Of a stretch of DNA of 33,242 nt, positions 28,144 to 33,242 are shown piece after piece (position 1 is the first letter of the stretch; the number at the start of each line of letters is the position of its first letter). Source of the DNA: an uncultured Cetobacterium sp. GTDB taxonomy: Bacteria > Fusobacteriota > Fusobacteriia > Fusobacteriales > Fusobacteriaceae. Location: assembly GCF_947039425.1 (NCBI RefSeq), contig NZ_CAMQYW010000006.1:1-33242 (forward strand), given 5' to 3'. The notes below the pieces were generated by a model. That model did not search any database and had not been told where the DNA came from. It saw only the letters and a list, made by a program, of their open reading frames with translations. The translations under genes were made by a program, and so were the position numbers.

Positions 28144-29709
28144 CTATTTTGCGTATTCTACTGCTCTTGTTTCTCTCATTATTGTAACTTTTATTTGTCC
28201 AGGGTATTGCATTGATTCCTCTATTTTCTTAGCTACATCTCTTGCCATTTTAGTAGCTGCATCGTCTGATACAACCTCAGGATTTATTACAATTCTAATC
28301 TCTCTTCCAGCTTGAATTGCATATGATGATTCCACTCCATCAAATGATGTTGCAATCTCTTCTAATCCTTCTAATCTTTTTAAGTATGTAGAAAGTGTTT
28401 CTCTTCTTGCCCCTGGTCTTGATGCTGATATTGCATCTGAAGCCTGAACTAAAACAGCCTCAACAGTTTCAAATTCAACTTCATTATGGTGAGCCATTAC
28501 TGCATTAATTACATTTTGTTTCTCTCCAAATTTCTTTAAGAACTCTCCACCTATTAATGCATGTGATGCTTCAATATCATGCTCTAATACTTTACCTACA
28601 TCATGTAAAAGTCCTGCTCTTTTAGCAAGTTTTGTATCTGCTCCTATTTCAGCTGCTAAGTTTCCAGCTAATTTAGCTACTTCTATTGAGTGTGTTAAAA
28701 CATTTTGACCATAACTTGTTCTATATTTTAATTTTCCTAAAGTTCTTATAATTTCCATATGCATTCCTGGAATTCCTAACTCTAGTAATGCTTGTTCTCC
28801 AGCTTCAACTATATCTTTATCTATCTCTTTTCTTGCCTTATTTACAACTTCTTCAATTTTACCTGGATGAATTCTTCCGTCATTTATCAGTTTTTCAATT
28901 GCTCTTCTAGCTACTTCTCTTTTTACACCATCAAAACTTGAAAGAACTACAGCTTCTGGAGTGTCATCAATTATAATATCTACTCCCGTTAAAGCTTCAA
29001 TTGCTCTAATATTTCTTCCTTCTCTTCCGATTATTCTACCTTTCATTTCATCATTTGGTAGATTAACAACTGATACCGTTGCATCAGCAACAAACTCAGA
29101 AGATGCTTTTCCTATAGCTGTTGATAGAATTCTTTTTGAAATTCTTTCTTTTTCATCTTCCATTTTGTTTTCAAACTCTCTAATTGCAAGAGCAGTTTCA
29201 TGCACTAAATCATCTCTTAATCTGGAAATCAACATATCTTTAGCTTCATTTTTTGTCATTTCAGATATTTTTTCTAATACTTCTTCTTGAGAAACTTTTA
29301 TTTGTTCAATCTCTTCTTTTCTATTATCTAACTCATGATTAATATCTTCTAATTCAGAAGCTCTAATTTCAACTTTTTCTATTTTTGACTCTAAAGTTTC
29401 CTCTTTTTTAGCTAATCTCGATTCTTTTTGTAGAAGCTCATTTTTAGCTATTTTTATATCTTTTTCTGCTTCTTCTTTTAGGTTATATACTGTTTCTTTA
29501 GCTTTTATTTCTATTTCTTTCCCTTTTGCAATAGCTTCTTTTTCTGCTCTTTCAAGTATATCTTTTGCTTTTATTTTCGCTTTTAATCTATCATCTTCTA
29601 AATTATTTAGTTCTTCTATCTTTTTATCTATTGTTGACTTTTTATACATTGTTGAAAAAACAATGGCTACACCTACTATAGCAAGCCCTATGCCCAACAT
29701 TAAGTTCAT
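28144..29709 (-). CDS. rny: Ribonuclease Y
   Basis: N-terminal TM plus coiled coil; GRIIGREGRNIRAIEALTGVDIIIDDTPEAVVLSSFD KH domain; LLHDVGKVLEHDIEASHALIGGEF HD domain. Confidence 0.96.
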   Translation of the reverse strand: MNLMLGIGLAIVGVAIVFSTMYKKSTIDKKIEELNNLEDDRLKAKIKAKDILERAEKEAIAKGKEIEIKAKETVYNLKEEAEKDIKIAKNELLQKESRLAKKEETLESKIEKVEIRASELEDINHELDNRKEEIEQIKVSQEEVLEKISEMTKNEAKDMLISRLRDDLVHETALAIREFENKMEDEKERISKRILSTAIGKASSEFVADATVSVVNLPNDEMKGRIIGREGRNIRAIEALTGVDIIIDDTPEAVVLSSFDGVKREVARRAIEKLINDGRIHPGKIEEVVNKARKEIDKDIVEAGEQALLELGIPGMHMEIIRTLGKLKYRTSYGQNVLTHSIEVAKLAGNLAAEIGADTKLAKRAGLLHDVGKVLEHDIEASHALIGGEFLKKFGEKQNVINAVMAHHNEVEFETVEAVLVQASDAISASRPGARRETLSTYLKRLEGLEEIATSFDGVESSYAIQAGREIRIVINPEVVSDDAATKMARDVAKKIEESMQYPGQIKVTIMRETRAVEYAK

Positions 29710-29729
29710 AACTTCTCCTTTTTTTCATC

Positions 29730-30077
29730 TTATTTAAAGCTATTTAAAGCCTCTTGCTCTGTTGAATAAATTTCAAATAATTCATCCAATCCTATCATTT
29801 CAAATATTGTTTTTATGTGGTCATTTAAAGCCACTAACTTTATATCTCCACCTAATTCTCTAACTATTCTTAATTTCCCTCTTAATATTCCCATTGCTAA
29901 ACTGTTTATATGTACTAATTCTTCAAAATCTATTATGAATTTAGTTACATCCATTTCAATTTGTTTCGCTATTTTTTCTTTTAATTTAGGTGCAACTAGT
30001 GCATCTAATTCACCTTGTACTTTTATTATTCTCACATCATCAATACTTTTTTCTATTATCTCAAAATTTGTAGTCAT
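29730..30077 (-). CDS. STAS-domain anti-sigma-factor antagonist (RsbV/SpoIIAA-like)
   Basis: IIKVQGELDALVAPKLKEKI...FIIDFEELVHINSLAMGILRGKLR; Ser59 aligns with the SpoIIAA Ser58 phospho-acceptor (MDSSGLG). Confidence 0.88.
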   Translation of the reverse strand: MTTNFEIIEKSIDDVRIIKVQGELDALVAPKLKEKIAKQIEMDVTKFIIDFEELVHINSLAMGILRGKLRIVRELGGDIKLVALNDHIKTIFEMIGLDELFEIYSTEQEALNSFK

Positions 30078-30078
30078 C

Positions 30079-30471
30079 TTAGACTCCCTCCCTAATTTTT
30101 TTCTCTACTTTTATCTTTGTACCGTTTATTTTTTTTTCTATTTTAAAATTATCTGCCATTGCTCTGGCTAAAAAAATACCCATTCCACCTTCATCTTTGC
30201 TAATCTTTTCTTCATCAAAACCAACACCATTGTCTTCTACTACTAAATGTATTATATCATCATTCTTTTGAAGTTCTATTATTATATCGCCTGTTTTATA
30301 TTCATATCCATGTTCTACTACATTAGTAGCTAGTTCATCTACTATTGAAAGTATTTTCATGACATCTTCTGCATTAACATTGTGATGTTCTAAATATGTT
30401 TTCGTCATTGCTCTAATAATAGAAAGATTTTTTAAAGAGGATGGAACATACAGTTTTACCACATTCTGCAT
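30079..30471 (-). CDS. RsbW/SpoIIAB-like ATP-binding serine kinase/anti-sigma regulatory factor
   Basis: IVDELATNVVEHGY (N box), VEDNGVGFDEEK, GGMGIFLARAMADNF. Confidence 0.88.
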   Translation of the reverse strand: MQNVVKLYVPSSLKNLSIIRAMTKTYLEHHNVNAEDVMKILSIVDELATNVVEHGYEYKTGDIIIELQKNDDIIHLVVEDNGVGFDEEKISKDEGGMGIFLARAMADNFKIEKKINGTKIKVEKKIREGV

Positions 30472-30475
30472 AATT

Positions 30476-30862
30476 TCACCTTCCCTCTATAAATTTTACT
30501 ATTCTCCATTTTCCATCTAAATACTTATATTGCAGGTTATAATATAACATGTTTTCTCCATATCTAATTCCAACAATATTTTTTCCTGTTCTATTTTCAA
30601 CCGTTGGTGGAGTGAAGTAAAATTTAACTTTTGACAAGTCATACCTACTTAATTCATCCATTACATATTTCCCTTTAATAGGCATATCTAGAGTGTTTTT
30701 AAGTGTTTCTAATTTATTATTTTCCAAATCTTTTTGAATAAGCTCTATCTTTGAAACTAGCTTTTTTTTCAATTCTGCACCATTATTTAAACTTTTCTTA
30801 TCCATATTTGAACAAGAAGCAGTCAAAATAGCTAAAAATACGACACAAAACTTCTTAATCAT
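30476..30862 (-). CDS. Small lipoprotein of unknown function
   Basis: MIKKFCVVFLAILTASCSN, lipobox LTASC; 128 aa. Confidence 0.75.
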   Translation of the reverse strand: MIKKFCVVFLAILTASCSNMDKKSLNNGAELKKKLVSKIELIQKDLENNKLETLKNTLDMPIKGKYVMDELSRYDLSKVKFYFTPPTVENRTGKNIVGIRYGENMLYYNLQYKYLDGKWRIVKFIEGR

Positions 30863-30893
30863 TCAACCATTCCTTTCAAGGCTTTTCTGTACA

Positions 30894-30922
30894 ATGATAC
30901 CATACGAACACTTTTTTATCAA
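30894..30922 (-). promoter_or_regulatory. Promoter of the lipoprotein-rsbW-rsbV-rny unit
   Basis: Minus strand TTGATA (30922-30917), 17-nt spacer, TATCAT (30899-30894). Confidence 0.6.
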
Positions 30923-30969
30923 GACTATTATTTTTCAAACTTCATTCAAAATACAGTATTCTCAATGGT

Positions 30970-31866
30970 TTATAGCTCTTTATATTTATTTAATATATCA
31001 TCATATATTTCTTCTTGACTCATTTCATCTAAATTATACCATACATACTCATGATCATTTTTAAACCAAGTAAATTGTCTCTTTGCATATCTTCTTGAAT
31101 TTTGCTTTATTTGATCTACAGCTTCATCTATAGAAATCTGTCCATCGATATAATTAATTAATTCAGTATAACCTATAATATTTATTTTTCTTAATCTCTC
31201 ACCATAAATATTATACAACTTTTTAACTTCTTCTAGCAAACCATTTTCCATCATAATTTCAACTCTTTGATCTATTCTTTTATAAAGATGTTCTCTATCT
31301 CTTTCTAAACATACCTTCAAAAATTTAAAATTATTTCCTTTTATATTTTTTTTAGATAAAATAGAAAACTTTTCTCCTGTTTGATAATAAACTTCCAAAG
31401 CTCTTTCTACTCTTCTCTTATTATTAGGATGAATATCTCTAGCTCCTTCTGGATCCACTTTTTCTAGTTCACTAAAAAGATCATCCCCTGATCTTGCCAT
31501 TAACTTTTCTCGTATTTCTAAATTGCTTTCAGGTAAACAAGATAATCCTCTTACAACTGAATCAATATATAATCCTGTTCCTCCTACTAAAATTACATTT
31601 TCATTTTCAATTTTAGAAAGAATTTTATCAACCTCTCTTTGAAAATCACCAACACTATATTTTTTAATAGGTTCTATTATATCTATCATATAGTGATGTA
31701 TCTCTTGAGCTTCTTCTATAGTAACTTTGGCTGTTCCTATATCCATACCTTTATAAACTTGAGCAGAATCTGTTGATATTATTTGAGCATTTAAAACCTT
31801 TGCCAATTTTATTGATAATTCTGTTTTCCCTACTCCAGTTGGTCCTGCTATTACGATTCCCTTCAA
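30970..31866 (-). CDS. miaA: tRNA dimethylallyltransferase MiaA
   Basis: IVIAGPTGVGKTELSIKLAK, STDSAQVYKGMDIGTAK; TTG start codon (31866-31864) with AGAGGTGAT RBS. Confidence 0.95.
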   Translation of the reverse strand: MKGIVIAGPTGVGKTELSIKLAKVLNAQIISTDSAQVYKGMDIGTAKVTIEEAQEIHHYMIDIIEPIKKYSVGDFQREVDKILSKIENENVILVGGTGLYIDSVVRGLSCLPESNLEIREKLMARSGDDLFSELEKVDPEGARDIHPNNKRRVERALEVYYQTGEKFSILSKKNIKGNNFKFLKVCLERDREHLYKRIDQRVEIMMENGLLEEVKKLYNIYGERLRKINIIGYTELINYIDGQISIDEAVDQIKQNSRRYAKRQFTWFKNDHEYVWYNLDEMSQEEIYDDILNKYKEL

Positions 31867-31900
31867 ACTATCACCTCTTAAATATTTATAATTTATTGCT

Positions 31901-31930
31901 AAAAAAAGCTGAACCTTCTGGCCCAGCTTT
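31901..31930 (-). terminator. Terminator downstream of obg
   Basis: Minus strand AAAGCTGGGCC-AGAA-GGTTCAGCTTTTTTT, GU-containing stem plus T tract. Confidence 0.8.
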
Positions 31931-31938
31931 AAATTTTA

Positions 31939-33205
31939 CTAGTCAACAAAATCAAATTCAGTATCTGCAATTCTTATTGTATCTCCGTTTTCAACTCCAG
32001 CATTTCTCAATGCTTCTTCTAATCCTAGAGTTCTAAGCATATGTAAGAACATTATTACTGATTCCTCATCATGAGTAATTATATATTTACCTAATATTCC
32101 ATCAACTATAGAACCATCAACATTAAACACTCCATCTTCATCTTGTGTTACCATAAACGGTTCTTTTGTAGATCTATTAGCTTTTAACACTTCAAATATA
32201 TCTGCTTCTTCTTCTAATTCTTCTCTTACTGTTTTTTCAAGCTCATGCCACGTATCATTTAATACTTCTTTAAGTCCATCTCCAAGTATAACAGAAATAG
32301 GGTATACTTTATGCCCTTGATCTTCAACATGTTTTTTAAAAGCTTCATATTTTTCCATATCCCAAATTAGATCCATTTTATTAGCTAAAACCATTTGATT
32401 TTTACCTGCTAACCTTTCACTAAATCTTCTTAATTCATTATTTATTTTTTCAAAATCTTCAATAGGATCTCTTCCTTCAATTCCAGCCACATCTACAATA
32501 TGATATATCATTTTACATCTTTCTATATGTCTTAAGAATTTATGTCCTAATCCTACTCCTTCATGTGCTCCCTCTATTAATCCAGGAATATCTGCAACAA
32601 CAAATGATCTTTCCTCTCCTAATCTTACTACTCCAAGTTTAGGTTCTAGTGTTGTAAAGTGATAACTTCCAACCTTAGATTTTGCTGAAGATATTTTATT
32701 TATTAAACTTGATTTTCCAACTGAAGGGTATCCTACTAAGGCAACATCTGCTAAAAGTTTTAACTCTAATTTAACTTTTAATTCTATTCCTTCTTTTCCT
32801 TTCCCGGCTATTGTTGGTGTTCTTCTTGTTGAAGTTTTAAAGTTAGTATTACCTAATCCTCCTCTTCCTCCTCTTAAAAGAACTCTTTGCTCACCTAAAA
32901 CACTCATGTCTAACATAAGTTTTCCAGTTTCCATATCTCTAATTTGAGTTCCAACTGGAACTTTTATTATTAAATTTTCACCTGTTTTTCCAAACATATT
33001 CTTCTTTCCGCCAGGCTCTCCATTTATTGCTTGGAATAATTTTTTATATTTAAAATCAATAAGTGTATTAATATTTGGATCTGCTAAAAATATAACATCT
33101 CCACCTTTTCCACCATCTCCTCCATTTGGACCTCCAAATTGGATAAATTTCTCTCTTCTGAAAGTACAGGCACCGTCGCCTCCATTTCCAGCCTTAACTG
33201 TTAGT
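31939..33205 (-). CDS. obg: Obg/CgtA GTPase, 5' truncated at the adapter junction
   Basis: LTVKAGNGGDGACTFRREKFIQFGGPNGGDGGKGGDV; GYPSVGKSSLINKIS; DIPGLIEGAHEGVGLGHKFLRHIERC; C-terminal OCT domain. Confidence 0.95.
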
Positions 33206-33242
33206 AGATCGGAAGAGCACACGTCTGAACTCCAGTCACGAA
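33206..33242 (+). other. Illumina TruSeq adapter contamination
   Basis: AGATCGGAAGAGCACACGTCTGAACTCCAGTCAC (33206-33239) is the TruSeq adapter sequence; trailing GAA is probably the start of the index. Confidence 0.98.

Noticed and set aside
1-33242. CRISPR arrays, rRNA/tRNA genes, transposons or prophage
   Set aside because: No regularly spaced repeats, tRNA-like or rRNA-conserved segments, transposase or phage proteins were recognised by eye; a tRNAscan/Infernal run would be the decisive check.

Overview
AT-rich, densely packed chromosomal segment that reads as Fusobacteriota (Fusobacterium/Cetobacterium-like; inferred from the protein mix, not proven). Nearly all genes are on the minus strand. 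A long run with small gaps or overlaps (about 19564 down to 1569) encodes DUF445, RuvB, Rrf2, RsmE, MtaB, a LytR_C-like protein, MreD-like, PBP2, RNase J, YhbY, PAP2/YuiD-like, Dxs, an HD-domain protein, TlyA, CtpA, RsmI, RbgA, NadE, a small membrane protein and a SEC-C protein. A PrpR_N-like/HTH regulator and a truncated, possibly M20-type gene follow at the left end. The right part holds a TonB-dependent receptor plus autotransporter pair, a Cys-rich PAS-GGDEF protein, an RsbW/RsbV-like pair upstream of RNase Y, MiaA and Obg. The one clear plus-strand transcription unit is an AGCS-type amino-acid symporter. Its 5' leader holds an 18-codon ORF missing from the ORF track, MKQQKQFNRNSYYYYYIN, with five consecutive Tyr codons. 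The leader ORF is followed by alternating complementary segments and a strong intrinsic terminator just before the symporter's Shine-Dalgarno site. This looks like a tyrosine-responsive ribosome-mediated attenuator and is the best candidate for an undescribed system here. The last 37 nt (33206-33242) are Illumina TruSeq adapter, so the N-terminus of the listed Obg ORF (MCSSDL...) is artefactual. No rRNA, tRNA, CRISPR array or transposon was recognised by eye.
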